NCBI GenBank assembly: GCA_018335675.1
Contig: JAGXRQ010000062.1
Location: forward strand, 1-49,490
Source of the DNA: Bacteroidota bacterium
GTDB lineage: Bacteria; Bacteroidota; Bacteroidia; Bacteroidales; UBA7960
Length of the DNA: 49,490 nt
Reading direction: 5' to 3'
The first letter of the stretch is position 1. Each line of letters begins with the position of its first letter. A program made the position numbers and the translations under genes. The notes under the pieces were generated by a model, which worked only from the letters and a program-made list of their open reading frames with translations, did no database searches and had not been told where the DNA came from. Positions 17,300-27,095 of the stretch are shown in pieces.

Positions 17300-20200
17300 C
17301 TAATTAATCACTATTACTTTTTCAGCTATTCCATAATCCGACATAATTCGGACAATGTAAATACCGGAATTCAAATGTCCAATATTTAGTTTAACCGTTT
17401 TATTTGCAGAGCTATATTTAGTTGAATACTGTGCAACTCCTTTTAAGTCGTAAACAATAACATCCCAATTAGTATCACTAAGGCTCCCAAAATCAATCAA
17501 AATGAAATCTCTGGCAGGATTTGGATATACAGAAATTACATCAGAAAACTCCGGCTGACTAATATTCGTAACAAAAAGTTCAAAAGTTTCCTGAGCAATA
17601 CACCCATTTTGGTCAGTAACTGTAACAGTATATAGACCAGGAGCCAGACCATCAATATATGAACCGGATTGACCTGAGTCCCACTCATAAATAACAGTGC
17701 CCACAGCATTGATAACACTAACCTGAATAGATCCATTATTTTGACCAGGTTCAGGATTTACTACCTGAGCTATAATAACAATTTGTAATGGATTATTTAA
17801 AACATAACTTTTCTCTGCGGTGCACGAATTAAAATCAGTAACTGTAACACTATATGCTCCTGCTGGAAGGTCATTTATAATATTTCCAACCATTTGATCA
17901 TTCCATAAATATTGGTACGGGGATGTTCCTCCAACTGCTTGAATATGAATAGAACCATCTGAAGAGTTGTGGCAGAATGGTTGAATTATTTCAACATCAT
18001 TAATAACAAGAGGATTAGGTTGTGTAATAATAAATTCGTAATAAGCAAAACATTCGGCACTAGTTAGTTGCAAAGTATATAATCCGGGAGCTAGATTTGA
18101 TATTGACTGTTCGGTACTTTCATTGCTCCACAAATAATCATAATCACCACCTGAAACAGAAACAGCAATACTTCCATTATTATATCCATGACAAGTCACA
18201 TTATTTTTCACAATTGTAACACCTGGAATTCCATTATCACTAACAAAAACTTCAAAATCAGCCTGGCAACCCCCATCAAGATCAGTAACAGTTACAGTGT
18301 ATAAACCAGATGACAAGCCGGTAATTTCCGGACCAATTTCTCCTCCACTCCATTCAAAAGTATAATTTGACCCAGGGTTAATGGCTGAAACAATTATTGA
18401 ACCGTCGGATTCACCACAAGCAGAAGTATTGGTAACATCAATATCAACTTGCAATGCATCACCAGTATTATTTAAAACGAAAGAAGCGTTACCTTGACAA
18501 CCCCAAGCATCAGTAACACTAACAGAATAATTTCCGGCTGCAATATTCAATAATTCAGCCGAAATTGCATTATTATTCCACAAATACTCATATGGGGCTT
18601 GTCCATTGGTTACATTTAATAAAATAGCACCATTTGGCAATTCACATGTTGTATGAACAATATCTGCAAGCACTAAAAGATTTACCTGATTAGCATTAAG
18701 ACTGACATTCACAGTTCCAATACATTCATTATCATCAGTAACCGTAATAATATAATTTCCTGCGATTAGATTATCCTGAATTTGCATATCAAAATTCTCA
18801 TCATTACTCCAGCTGTATGAAAATGGACCAGTACCTGTGATAGGAGTAACTTCAATACTTCCATTATTATTTAGACAAACAGGAGAAATAGTTTCATAGG
18901 AAAGAGTAACAGCATTAATGCTTGTAACAGTCACAGGCACTATAATCTCACAACTATTAGCATCCGTTATAGTAACATTATACTCACCGGGAGCCAATCC
19001 AACTGCCATTGCGTTTGATTGAGCGGGGTCGGTATCCCAAAGAAATGTAAATGGTTCCTGTCCGGTAAAAGGAGTAACAATTGCAACCCCATTAGCTCCG
19101 TTACATGCACTTGGAATAACTTCAAGATTATATTCAATATCTTTTTGTTCAATTTCCACAGAGTATTCATTAACACAGTTGTCCTTATCGGTGATGGTGA
19201 CAGTATATAAACCCTCACCAAGTCCAGTTATTGTTGAATTAAAAGAAACCGGATCTGTATCCCATTCATAAGTAAAAGGAGGCGTTCCGGATAAAGGCAA
19301 TGCAGAGATGCTACCATTATTATAACCACAAAAATCATTAGTAACATCAAAATATGCTATAATATTACAATCACCTACATTGCTTCCCAAATTAAGCCTT
19401 ACCATAGGTGTAGCTGTTTCTGAATTCCAAGTCCCATCAACATTTGAAAAAGAAGCATTCTCAGGCTGCCAAACAGAATTATCAGCAGCAATAGCTACAT
19501 TATTACTATTATATTCAATTGCAGCAAGGTAAAACACTCCATTGTCGAGAGTGATTTCATCGAGTGGAATTGTAACCCAAATAGCATCACCTTCAACAGA
19601 ATTAATATTTTCAGCAACTATTTCATATTCTTGAGAACGGGATAATTCTTGAAAGCCTAATAATTCAGAATATTGGTATAAAACTGCAGATATTTCTTCA
19701 CCTGCACTTGAGTTTTCATGCAAAGCAACAGATATTGAAGTTGCATCTACATCTTTTCCTATGAAAAACATATTACCGGTATGAGAAATACCTTGTTGCG
19801 CAGGCCATACAAGATTACCGGAAGTATATTGCCCAAGGTCTCTGGCATAAACCGAATCGCCAACAATTATTGTTGATTGTTTTTGGTTATTTGAAGGGAT
19901 TTGATCAGTTTGAGTTTGCTCAACATTATATAATAATTCATAAACACCTTTACCCGGAATTACAAATGGATCAGAAATAGGTACTATAATTTCTTGAGAA
20001 GGGTTAAGAGAGGTAATCAGATTGCTTTCCAAAGAGTAAAGATATTCATTAACATCAACAGACAATTGCACATTTGTTTGAGCCATTGAACCCGAATTTT
20101 TAACTGTTCCGGCAATATTAATGTTGTTTTTTATTCCACCTGGGATAATTGTATAACCTTCATGTCTTACATCAACAAGTTCAAGATCATTGTCAGTAAG

Positions 20201-20884
20201 AGAAATAATGCTTACATCATCTATCATCCAAAAATATTGAGAAGCACCTTTTTTATAAAACCTAACCCAGACAGTTTCGCGACCACCGGCAACTGCTGAA
20301 ATATTTAAAACAGTAACTAATGGATTTGAGCTAGTATTGTTGGGAGATAATCCATTACTAACATCAAAGCTAACCCAATTTACCCCATTATTACTAACAA
20401 GAACTTTCAATTCAATAAGACTCGGATTACAGCAAAATCTAAAAAAATGTTCGAACCTTAATCCAACATTAGTATGCGCAGAAAGATTAATAACAGGACT
20501 TTGTATATATGCATCTACTAATTCATATTCGGTATTTCCGGCATTGCAAAGGTCACTGTCAAGAATCATAAATCCATTGCCTGCAGTTGAAGAATTAATT
20601 GGAGGTATTCCAACCGAAAATGGACCCTGAGGACCAGCATAGGTATGCTGGAACGAGCAAAAACCGTTGTTATTTACATTCTGCCAACTTCCAGGCAAAC
20701 CACCGTTGAATGTTTCAGACCACACAGTTTCATAGCTCGGTCTTAAATCTTTGGTTTCAATCTCTTGAATTTCAGACAATTTGATTGAAGATGGTTTAAC
20801 AACATATTGAGCACTGAGATTGCCATTAATGAAAATTACTGTAATGAATGCAATAAGGCCAATGGTAGTAAGTTTTTTCATCAT
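17300..20884 (-). CDS. Type IX-secreted surface protein with SprB repeats
   Basis: A 1194-residue exported protein. The signal peptide is KLTTIGLIAFITVIFINGNLSA. Residues about 55-230 form a jelly-roll/MAM-like domain (WSETFNGGLPGSWQNVNNNG), followed by a CARDB-like beta domain (GTVKNSGSMAQTNVQLSV). Eight SprB repeats then run from about 510 to 1105, each with a cysteine-NGSI start, an YxWD/N centre and a GLYTVTVTD end. The C-terminal 75 residues are a type A type IX sorting domain (VYPNPARDFI, then GIYIVRI, ending EKVIVIN). It should be exported by type IX secretion and attached to the cell surface. The role is probably adhesive by analogy to SprB, but this is inference. It is followed by the ccm genes with an 18-bp gap. 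Confidence 0.93.
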   Translation of the reverse strand: MMKKLTTIGLIAFITVIFINGNLSAQYVVKPSSIKLSEIQEIETKDLRPSYETVWSETFNGGLPGSWQNVNNNGFCSFQHTYAGPQGPFSVGIPPINSSTAGNGFMILDSDLCNAGNTEYELVDAYIQSPVINLSAHTNVGLRFEHFFRFCCNPSLIELKVLVSNNGVNWVSFDVSNGLSPNNTSSNPLVTVLNISAVAGGRETVWVRFYKKGASQYFWMIDDVSIISLTDNDLELVDVRHEGYTIIPGGIKNNINIAGTVKNSGSMAQTNVQLSVDVNEYLYSLESNLITSLNPSQEIIVPISDPFVIPGKGVYELLYNVEQTQTDQIPSNNQKQSTIIVGDSVYARDLGQYTSGNLVWPAQQGISHTGNMFFIGKDVDATSISVALHENSSAGEEISAVLYQYSELLGFQELSRSQEYEIVAENINSVEGDAIWVTIPLDEITLDNGVFYLAAIEYNSNNVAIAADNSVWQPENASFSNVDGTWNSETATPMVRLNLGSNVGDCNIIAYFDVTNDFCGYNNGSISALPLSGTPPFTYEWDTDPVSFNSTITGLGEGLYTVTITDKDNCVNEYSVEIEQKDIEYNLEVIPSACNGANGVAIVTPFTGQEPFTFLWDTDPAQSNAMAVGLAPGEYNVTITDANSCEIIVPVTVTSINAVTLSYETISPVCLNNNGSIEVTPITGTGPFSYSWSNDENFDMQIQDNLIAGNYIITVTDDNECIGTVNVSLNANQVNLLVLADIVHTTCELPNGAILLNVTNGQAPYEYLWNNNAISAELLNIAAGNYSVSVTDAWGCQGNASFVLNNTGDALQVDIDVTNTSACGESDGSIIVSAINPGSNYTFEWSGGEIGPEITGLSSGLYTVTVTDLDGGCQADFEVFVSDNGIPGVTIVKNNVTCHGYNNGSIAVSVSGGDYDYLWSNESTEQSISNLAPGLYTLQLTSAECFAYYEFIITQPNPLVINDVEIIQPFCHNSSDGSIHIQAVGGTSPYQYLWNDQMVGNIINDLPAGAYSVTVTDFNSCTAEKSYVLNNPLQIVIIAQVVNPEPGQNNGSIQVSVINAVGTVIYEWDSGQSGSYIDGLAPGLYTVTVTDQNGCIAQETFELFVTNISQPEFSDVISVYPNPARDFILIDFGSLSDTNWDVIVYDLKGVAQYSTKYSSANKTVKLNIGHLNSGIYIVRIMSDYGIAEKVIVIN

Positions 20885-21115
20885 GTTAATATTTTAGTTA
20901 ATTCAGGAAATACCTTTAAAATATGATTATTTCCGATTCAATTTCTTAATAGACAAGTTAAACGAATAAACAGATTGTCAGGAACAATAATTTTTCAGAC
21001 AAATCAACCTTACAAAGTTAATTAAATCATTATAAAAACAAACAATGAGGGTTAAAAAGCGGATTCAACTTGAAAAAATCAATATTTCAACAAAAAAAAT
21101 GTTGATAACTCATTG

Positions 21116-22696
21116 TCAGAAAGGGAAATCTTGTTCCTGAATTTTTTTAGGTCCCTTGTCATCGGAAATCGGCAAAGCTTTCTTATGAACTTCATTACTT
21201 TCAATAAAAATAGCTTTATACGGTGAAGTGGGGCAAGCATATTCGCAGGCACCACATCCAATGCAAATATCAGGATTTACCTCCGGCAACCACAAACCTT
21301 CAAAAGGAACCATGTTAACAGCTTTCGTTGGACAATGTTCTGAGCAGGCACCACAATCAGTTCGCGACACCATTACAACACAATTTTCCACAATGAATTT
21401 GGCAACACCTAACTGAATTAACTTTTTATCTTCAATCTTTTGAGCTTGAACTGCTCCGGTTGGGCATACTTTACTGCATTCGACACAATCAAAGTTGCAA
21501 TAGCTTTTTGTAAAATCTAGTTTTGGCTGCATAAATCCTTCTAACCCATAATCAAAAAACGAAGGAACTATAACATTTTTTGGACATTTGCTTACACATA
21601 AATAACATGCAATGCAGTGATTTGTAAAGTTTTCAATACTTAAAGAACCCGGAGGAGTAATCGGCAGATTAGTACCTGTGGGTATTATTCCAGGTTTGCT
21701 TGTTCCAATTCCAAATGATGATTTCTTATTTAAAAGTGGAATGCTAATTAATCCAGCTGATAAAGCAAGCATAAAAGACCTTTTGTTTTTGTCTATTTCG
21801 CCATGGGCGTTTAATGCTTTTTTGTCATTACCAATAAAACGATAATAAAACCCATTGTTAGAACATGAGTCAAAACAATTAAAACAACTAACACATCTTC
21901 CATGATCGATTAATTTATTATTACTATCTATGCACTCTGCCTTACACACTCTTTCACACTTTCCACACATAGTGCAGTCGCTTTCGCTAATAGAAATCTT
22001 AAACAATGACCTTTCACTAAACACACTCAGAAGTGCGCCAACAGGGCAAATAGTATTGCAGAATAACCGACCTCGCCAAATTGACAAGAAGCCAACAAGC
22101 AAAAGAATAAAAGTTGATACTAATACTACATATAATGGAAGAGATTTGACTTCAAGTGGGGCAACACTATAAATTTCAAATCTTTCCAGAGAAAATGCCA
22201 AAAAGTTGTTCAAATAGATATACGCAGGTTGAATTAATGTTGTAGTAATTTTTCCAAAATTTGAATATGGGTCGAGGAAATTAATCAAAAACAACGATCC
22301 AAATATCCAAAACAATATTGTAATGCCAAGAATTGAATATTTCAAAATCCTCTTACGATCTGAAGAAAATTTGAAACGTCTTTTCTTTTTAGATCTCAGT
22401 TTTAATGAAATAAAAGAAAAAACATCTTGCAAAATACCCATTGGACAAATAGACGAGCAATAAACCCTTCCAAATAATACAGTCACTAATAATATTAAAA
22501 AGACAATTATAATAGCCGTAATAGAAGAAATTGCTAAAATTTTTAATAATGCAGGAAATATCTGAAGACCGATAAAAAGATCTCCTGCTTTTTGAATAAA
22601 TGAACTTCCTGAACTTAAAAAGAAAGTTACAATAGAAATTATCACAAGCAAAGAAACTACTCTGCGAATTTGTTTCAGATATTTAAGTTTAAACAT
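21116..22696 (-). CDS. Membrane polyferredoxin (NapH-like, fused to NapG-like domain)
   Basis: A 526-residue iron-sulfur membrane protein. The N-terminal 300 residues have about four helices and the NapH-type CSSICPMGIL and CNTICPVGALL motifs, then ferredoxin motifs CTMCGKCERVC and CVSCFNCFDSC. A further hydrophobic segment (SFMLALSAGLISIPLL) leads into a second half with CIACYLCVSKCPKN, CNFDCVECSKVCPTGA, CGACSEHCPTKA and CIGCGACEYACPTSP. This suggests a quinol-linked electron carrier with a tethered periplasmic multi-cluster domain. It lies 3 bp after the DUF362 gene, so the two probably work together. The electron acceptor is unknown. Confidence 0.88.
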   Translation of the reverse strand: MFKLKYLKQIRRVVSLLVIISIVTFFLSSGSSFIQKAGDLFIGLQIFPALLKILAISSITAIIIVFLILLVTVLFGRVYCSSICPMGILQDVFSFISLKLRSKKKRRFKFSSDRKRILKYSILGITILFWIFGSLFLINFLDPYSNFGKITTTLIQPAYIYLNNFLAFSLERFEIYSVAPLEVKSLPLYVVLVSTFILLLVGFLSIWRGRLFCNTICPVGALLSVFSERSLFKISISESDCTMCGKCERVCKAECIDSNNKLIDHGRCVSCFNCFDSCSNNGFYYRFIGNDKKALNAHGEIDKNKRSFMLALSAGLISIPLLNKKSSFGIGTSKPGIIPTGTNLPITPPGSLSIENFTNHCIACYLCVSKCPKNVIVPSFFDYGLEGFMQPKLDFTKSYCNFDCVECSKVCPTGAVQAQKIEDKKLIQLGVAKFIVENCVVMVSRTDCGACSEHCPTKAVNMVPFEGLWLPEVNPDICIGCGACEYACPTSPYKAIFIESNEVHKKALPISDDKGPKKIQEQDFPF

Positions 22697-22699
22697 ACT

Positions 22700-23626
22700 T
22701 TATAAATAAACTCGTTGGATATTTAATTTACTAAGGTCTGCTGTGCCAATACCCATTTCATCAGCTATACTAATATAGCCAACATTATCGGGCTGATCTC
22801 CAAACAACAGAGTGCTTGCAGCATCAATTGCTACAATATCTGTAGATACTAAAAGACTCTGCATTAATGTTAAATCAGAAGTGGATGTCCCTCGCGGTCC
22901 ATTCTTTTTCATTACAAGATGAGCGTCAACAATATTTAAAGTTGGTTTGCAATAAAGACAAAAATCAGCAATACATTGATGAAGATTATTAATGTGCCAC
23001 CAACGTCTGTTCCATACCGCACCCATTAGGTTTTTCATAGCAATTGTAAGCCCTGTTGAAGCATGGTGTTTAAGTACTGGGACATTAATAAAAACATCTG
23101 CATTAATAATTTGCTCATGTACTTTGGTAGATTTTAACTTTTTAGCACCAGGTATTTTTACTTCCTGATAATACCTTTCAAGGTTTCCGGGAACCATTTG
23201 CCCCCCATTGTCAATTACAGCTTTTTCTATTCCACTGTTTGTATAACACCTCTGCCATTGATCACAAGTATTGTCAAAAACAAAAACACGCCTGGCACCT
23301 GCACCAACACAATCTTTTACAATTGCACCAACAAGATCAGGGTTTGTATTTGCAGCCCTTTCTGGAGTAACATCCCACCCGATATTGGGTTTAATAACAA
23401 CTGTTTGTCCACGCTTTACAAACTTTGCGATTCCTCCCATTTCTTCCATTGCTTTTTTATACATATCTGCTGGCTGACCTCCTCTTACAGCCACAAGATC
23501 ATAATTGCCTTTAGGCTGATCGCTTTTCTGACCTAATACAGGCATAATTCTACCAATAGTTGCTGCATAAACAGATGCTGCGACAGAATAAAACAACCCC
23601 TTCTTTACAAATTCACGTCTTTTCAT
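22700..23626 (-). CDS. DUF362 protein with Tat signal
   Basis: A 308-residue protein starting MKRREFVKKGLFYSVAASV, a twin-arginine signal (KRREFVKK) followed by a hydrophobic core, so it is probably exported folded. The body is DUF362: TVVIKPNIGWDVTPERAANTNPDLVGA, VFVFDNTCDQWQRCY, NVPVLKHHASTGLTIAMKNLMGAVWNRRWWH and DIVAIDAASTLLFGD. No ferredoxin motif is attached, unlike many DUF362 proteins; the clusters may be supplied by the polyferredoxin immediately downstream. The reaction is unknown. Confidence 0.88.
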   Translation of the reverse strand: MKRREFVKKGLFYSVAASVYAATIGRIMPVLGQKSDQPKGNYDLVAVRGGQPADMYKKAMEEMGGIAKFVKRGQTVVIKPNIGWDVTPERAANTNPDLVGAIVKDCVGAGARRVFVFDNTCDQWQRCYTNSGIEKAVIDNGGQMVPGNLERYYQEVKIPGAKKLKSTKVHEQIINADVFINVPVLKHHASTGLTIAMKNLMGAVWNRRWWHINNLHQCIADFCLYCKPTLNIVDAHLVMKKNGPRGTSTSDLTLMQSLLVSTDIVAIDAASTLLFGDQPDNVGYISIADEMGIGTADLSKLNIQRVYL

Positions 23627-23718
23627 TGTTAATATTTTTTAGAGTCAGTCTCCACCATTTTTTAAGCTCATTTCAACCACTGCTTGCTACAAATTTAAAA
23701 TAATCCCCTAAATTTTCT

Positions 23719-23726
23719 TATTTTTG
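23719..23726 (+). promoter_or_regulatory. Putative -7 element before the 170-residue membrane protein
   Basis: TATTTTTG matches TAnnTTTG, 66 bases before the start codon, with TTTA 21 bases upstream as a weak -33 box. Confidence 0.3.
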
Positions 23727-23792
23727 AGGCAATTAATTAATATCAAATTTGCTATTTAAAATCATTATAAACTCAATACAAAAATCGATATT

Positions 23793-24305
23793 ATGATTAA
23801 AGCACATTCTATGACTGACTCAACATTAAAAACCAAAGCACTTATTACAATAATATTGGATGTTATTGCAATTGCATTTATTTATTTTGTGCCAACATTT
23901 TCTCACATGCCGAGCTTCCCTTTATATCTTATTGAACCAATGAGAATTATGGTAATATTAGCTTTGGTGCATACAAACAGATATAATGTATTAATTCTGG
24001 CGCTTACATTACCTTTTGTGTCTTTTATTTTTTCAGCACATCCTCATCTTGTAAAAACAGGATTAATTTCTGCTGAACTAACCGTTAATGTGTTATTGTT
24101 TTATTTATTTGTGAAAAAAATGCCGTCCATTATAGCTATTTTTACAAGTATCTGGATTAGTAAAGCCTTTTATTATGCTTTGAAATATTTGACCATAATT
24201 TATCTGTTTCCGAATGATAAATTAATTAGCACTCCAATTTATATCCAAATCATTACTTCTTTAGTTTTCAGCGGATATGTATTTCTGTTGTTTAGAAAGA
24301 AATAG
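23793..24305 (+). CDS. Small integral membrane protein, ECF S-component-like
   Basis: A 170-residue hydrophobic protein with five to six predicted helices and a short basic C-terminus (LLFRKK). The middle segment FIFSAHPHLVKTGLISAELTVN resembles the region in ECF-transporter substrate-binding (S) subunits where a proline loop precedes a helix starting with a small residue and EL. That resemblance is moderate and I cannot assign a substrate. No ECF ATPase is adjacent. It is divergent from the DUF362-polyferredoxin pair and followed 37 bp later by the DUF3109 gene. Confidence 0.7.
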   Translation: MIKAHSMTDSTLKTKALITIILDVIAIAFIYFVPTFSHMPSFPLYLIEPMRIMVILALVHTNRYNVLILALTLPFVSFIFSAHPHLVKTGLISAELTVNVLLFYLFVKKMPSIIAIFTSIWISKAFYYALKYLTIIYLFPNDKLISTPIYIQIITSLVFSGYVFLLFRKK

Positions 24306-24342
24306 ATTTTGTATTGAAGTTTCGTAAAAATTATTTTTTCTT

Positions 24343-24909
24343 ATGATAATTATTGATAATACTCTGATTTCTGATGAAGTTTATTCTGAAACCTTTATTT
24401 GTGATATCGATAAATGTAAAGGGGCTTGTTGTGTTGAAGGTGACATGGGTGCACCTGTTGAAAAATCAGAGATAACTCAACTTGAGAATTATTACAACAT
24501 CTTCAAACAATTTATGAAGCCTGAAGGCATCGAAGCTGTCGAAACACAAGGTAAATATATAAAAGGAGAATCCGGCGATCTTACTACGCCATTAATAAAA
24601 AATAAAGAATGCGCGTATATTTTTTTTGATGATAATAATATCGCAAAATGTGCTATTGAAAAAGCATTTGATAAAGGATTAATTGATTTTTAAAAACCCA
24701 TTTCCTGTCATTTATATCCAGTACGAATTACAGAATACTCAAATTACGACGGAGTAAATTATCACCGTTGGCATATATGCAAATGCGCAGTTGTTAAAGG
24801 CAATAGAGATAATTTGCCTGTCTATAAGTTTCTAAAAGAGCCTCTCATCCGAAAATATGGTGAAGAATGGTTTATTCAGCTTGATGAGTATGTAAAATCA
24901 TTGCTGTAA
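24343..24909 (+). pseudogene. DUF3109 family protein, interrupted by one in-frame TAA
   Basis: The first 116 residues (24343-24690) carry the DUF3109 start, with CDIDKCKGACCVEGDMGAPV as a cysteine cluster and CAYIFFDDNNIAKCAIEKAF. The frame meets TAA at 24691-24693 after GLIDF. Translation in the same frame after that codon gives KPISCHLYPVRITEYSNYDG, then VNYHRWHICKCAVVKG and YGEEWFIQLDEYVKSLL, ending with TAA at 24907-24909. This is the normal remainder of the family, with its CHLYPVR and CKC cysteines. The total of 188 codons matches a full-length protein. A single AAA to TAA change would explain it. DUF3109 is a cysteine-rich Bacteroidota family of unknown function, possibly binding a metal or FeS cluster. 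Confidence 0.85.
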
Positions 24910-25254
24910 AAGAACATCCACTGCTGCGGTTTGAGCAACCCAGCCATTTCGAATAAATTTTACTGAGCGAAGTCGATGTAATTGAAATATCGCGTGGATT
25001 ATAAGGATTGTGCGGAGTCTTTGCGGTTTTTGCGAGGAATAAAAAACCCTTGATTTCTAATATGCTGCAAACATTTGTTGTGCTTGACTCAGGACTTAGG
25101 ACTCAGGACTTTTTCAATCTGTATATGGTGTTTTAACCATTGAGGCAAGTAGAACAAGGAAGCATATTATGTGCGGCTTTTGAGAATGTATCCCTGAGAT
25201 CAAAAAAAGAGATTTCTCGCAATTTTTTATAGACCAATTTATTTTTGCTTTTAC
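24910..25254. other. Gene-free interval with degenerate repeats
   Basis: No convincing gene is visible. The interval contains TACTGAGCGAAGTCGATGTA and a TTTGCGGTTTTTGCGAGG stretch, both of which look like remnants of dispersed repeats rather than coding sequence, and the AGGACTC heptamer array listed separately. Confidence 0.5.
25087..25110. repeat. Short heptamer tandem repeat (ACTCAGG/ACTTAGG)
   Basis: Three full 7-bp units, ACTCAGG, ACTTAGG and ACTCAGG, are followed by a partial ACT. The period and the leading ACT are the same as in the other heptamer arrays of this window. Confidence 0.7.
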
Positions 25255-25262
25255 TATCTTTG
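25255..25262 (+). promoter_or_regulatory. Putative -7 element for lysS
   Basis: TATCTTTG followed by C, identical to the tRNA-Lys -7 box, lies 34 bases before the lysS start codon. No -33 TTTG is seen at the standard spacing. Confidence 0.45.
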
Positions 25263-25296
25263 CACCTCGTTACAAACAAGAAATTAAAACAAAATA

Positions 25297-27021
25297 ATGA
25301 GCCAGATAATAAGTGAACAAGAGCAAATGCGCAGACAAGCATTGCAGGAATTAATAAACTTAGGCATAAACCCCTACCCTTCAGAAGAATACGAAATAAC
25401 TACAAATGCATCCGAAATCCATTCAAAGTTTTCGGAAAATCCTGAGAAATTTCAGAAAGTTAGCATTGCCGGAAGAATTATGAGCAGGAGGATAATGGGA
25501 AGTGCCTCATTTGCGGAGATTCAAGATTCTACCGGTAGAATTCAGATTTATGTAAACAGGGATGAAATTTGCCCTGCAGAGGATAAAACATTATACAATA
25601 CTGTTTTCAAAAGATTAGTAGATATTGGTGATATCATTGGTATTAAAGGGTATGTTTTTACAACTCAAATGGGAGAAACAACCATACATGTTAAGGAGCT
25701 AACAATCCTTACCAAATCAATTAGACCCCTACCTGTGGTAAAGCAAAAAGATGGACAAACTTTTGATGCATTCACCGACCCTGAGCAAAGATATCGTCAG
25801 AGATATGTTGATCTTATTGTTAACCCTGATGTTAGAGAAACTTTCAGAAAAAGAGCTAGGATGATACAATCAATGAGAGATTTTTTACTTTCCAAAGGAT
25901 ATCTCGAGGTAGAAACTCCTGTATTGCAACCAATATATGGCGGTGCTGCTGCAAAACCTTTTAAAACACATCACAATAAACTTGATACTACATTATACCT
26001 AAGAATAGCCAACGAGCTATATTTAAAAAGACTTATTGTTGGAGGATATGATGGAGTATTTGAATTTGCAAAAGATTTCCGAAATGAAGGAATGAGTCGT
26101 TTTCATAATCCAGAATTTACACAAATGGAACTGTATGTTGCATACAAAGATTATGAATGGATGATGAACTTTGTTGAGGAAATGGTTGAAAAAATTACGA
26201 TCGACCTTCATGGAACAACAAAAATAAAAGTTGGAGAAAATGAGATAGATTTCAAACGACCATGGAAAAGATATACAATGTATGAAGCCATCAAGCATTA
26301 TACAGGCGTTGATATTTCAGACATGACCGAAGTTGAAATGAGAAAAACAGCTAAGGAATTGGGTGTTGAAATAGACGATACAATGGGTAGAGGCAAAATA
26401 ATTGATGAGATATTTGGAGAAAAATGTGAGCATAATTTAATTCAGCCAACTTTTATAACTGACTATCCAGTTGAAATGTCGCCATTAGCAAAGAAACACA
26501 GAAGTAAAGAAGGATTAGTTGAAAGATTTGAGGCTATTTGTAACGGTAAAGAGCTTTGTAATTCATTCTCAGAGCTTAACGACCCAATTGATCAGCGCAA
26601 AAGATTCGAGGATCAATTAGAATTAGGCAAAAGAGGCGACCAGGAAGCAATGGTATTAGATGAAGATTTTCTTAAAGCTATTGAATTTGGGATGCCACCA
26701 ACTGCAGGTCTGGGTATTGGAATTGACCGTTTGGCAATGGTTATGACAAATAGCAATTCTATACAAGATGTCTTGTTCTTTCCTCAAATGCGTCCTGAAA
26801 AAGGAGCTGCTGCTGAAACAAGCGCAGATGAATTTGCTCTAGCCGGAATCCCTGAAGAATGGATTAATGTTTTGAAAAAAGCCGGTTATTCAAGTATGAG
26901 TATGCTGAAAGAAACCAAACCTACTAAAGTTTTTAATGATTTATGCGGATGGCGTAAGAAATTAAAACTTGAAATTTCTGCTCCTACATTGGATGAAGTT
27001 ATAAAATGGTCAGAAAATTAG
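25297..27021 (+). CDS. lysS: Lysyl-tRNA synthetase, class II
   Basis: A 574-residue enzyme charging tRNA-Lys. The N-terminal OB-fold anticodon-binding domain covers about 50-160 ([31 protein letters not shown]). The class II core has motif 2 [20 protein letters not shown] and motif 3 [13 protein letters not shown]. After PQMRPE there is an extra tail of about 70 residues ([20 protein letters not shown] and onward), a helical extension I recognise from Bacteroidota LysRS and absent in E. coli. Its tRNA lies in the same window at 4.1 kb. Confidence 0.97.
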   Translation: MSQIISEQEQMRRQALQELINLGINPYPSEEYEITTNASEIHSKFSENPEKFQKVSIAGRIMSRRIMGSASFAEIQDSTGRIQIYVNRDEICPAEDKTLYNTVFKRLVDIGDIIGIKGYVFTTQMGETTIHVKELTILTKSIRPLPVVKQKDGQTFDAFTDPEQRYRQRYVDLIVNPDVRETFRKRARMIQSMRDFLLSKGYLEVETPVLQPIYGGAAAKPFKTHHNKLDTTLYLRIANELYLKRLIVGGYDGVFEFAKDFRNEGMSRFHNPEFTQMELYVAYKDYEWMMNFVEEMVEKITIDLHGTTKIKVGENEIDFKRPWKRYTMYEAIKHYTGVDISDMTEVEMRKTAKELGVEIDDTMGRGKIIDEIFGEKCEHNLIQPTFITDYPVEMSPLAKKHRSKEGLVERFEAICNGKELCNSFSELNDPIDQRKRFEDQLELGKRGDQEAMVLDEDFLKAIEFGMPPTAGLGIGIDRLAMVMTNSNSIQDVLFFPQMRPEKGAAAETSADEFALAGIPEEWINVLKKAGYSSMSMLKETKPTKVFNDLCGWRKKLKLEISAPTLDEVIKWSEN

Positions 27022-27064
27022 TTTAAAGTATAAATAAACTTTTCTACCAAGATATTTTTTAATA

Positions 27065-27072
27065 TATATTTG
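27065..27072 (+). promoter_or_regulatory. Putative -7 element for the GH3-family gene
   Basis: TATATTTG followed by C, 24 bases before the start codon, with TTTC 20 bases upstream as a near-match -33 box. Confidence 0.4.
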
Positions 27073-27095
27073 CTAAAAATTAAATTCGTTGTATT

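Noticed and set aside
24691-24693. Recoded stop codon in DUF3109
   Set aside because: The codon is TAA, which is not used for selenocysteine or pyrrolysine, and no recoding signal is apparent; a point mutation or sequence error is simpler.
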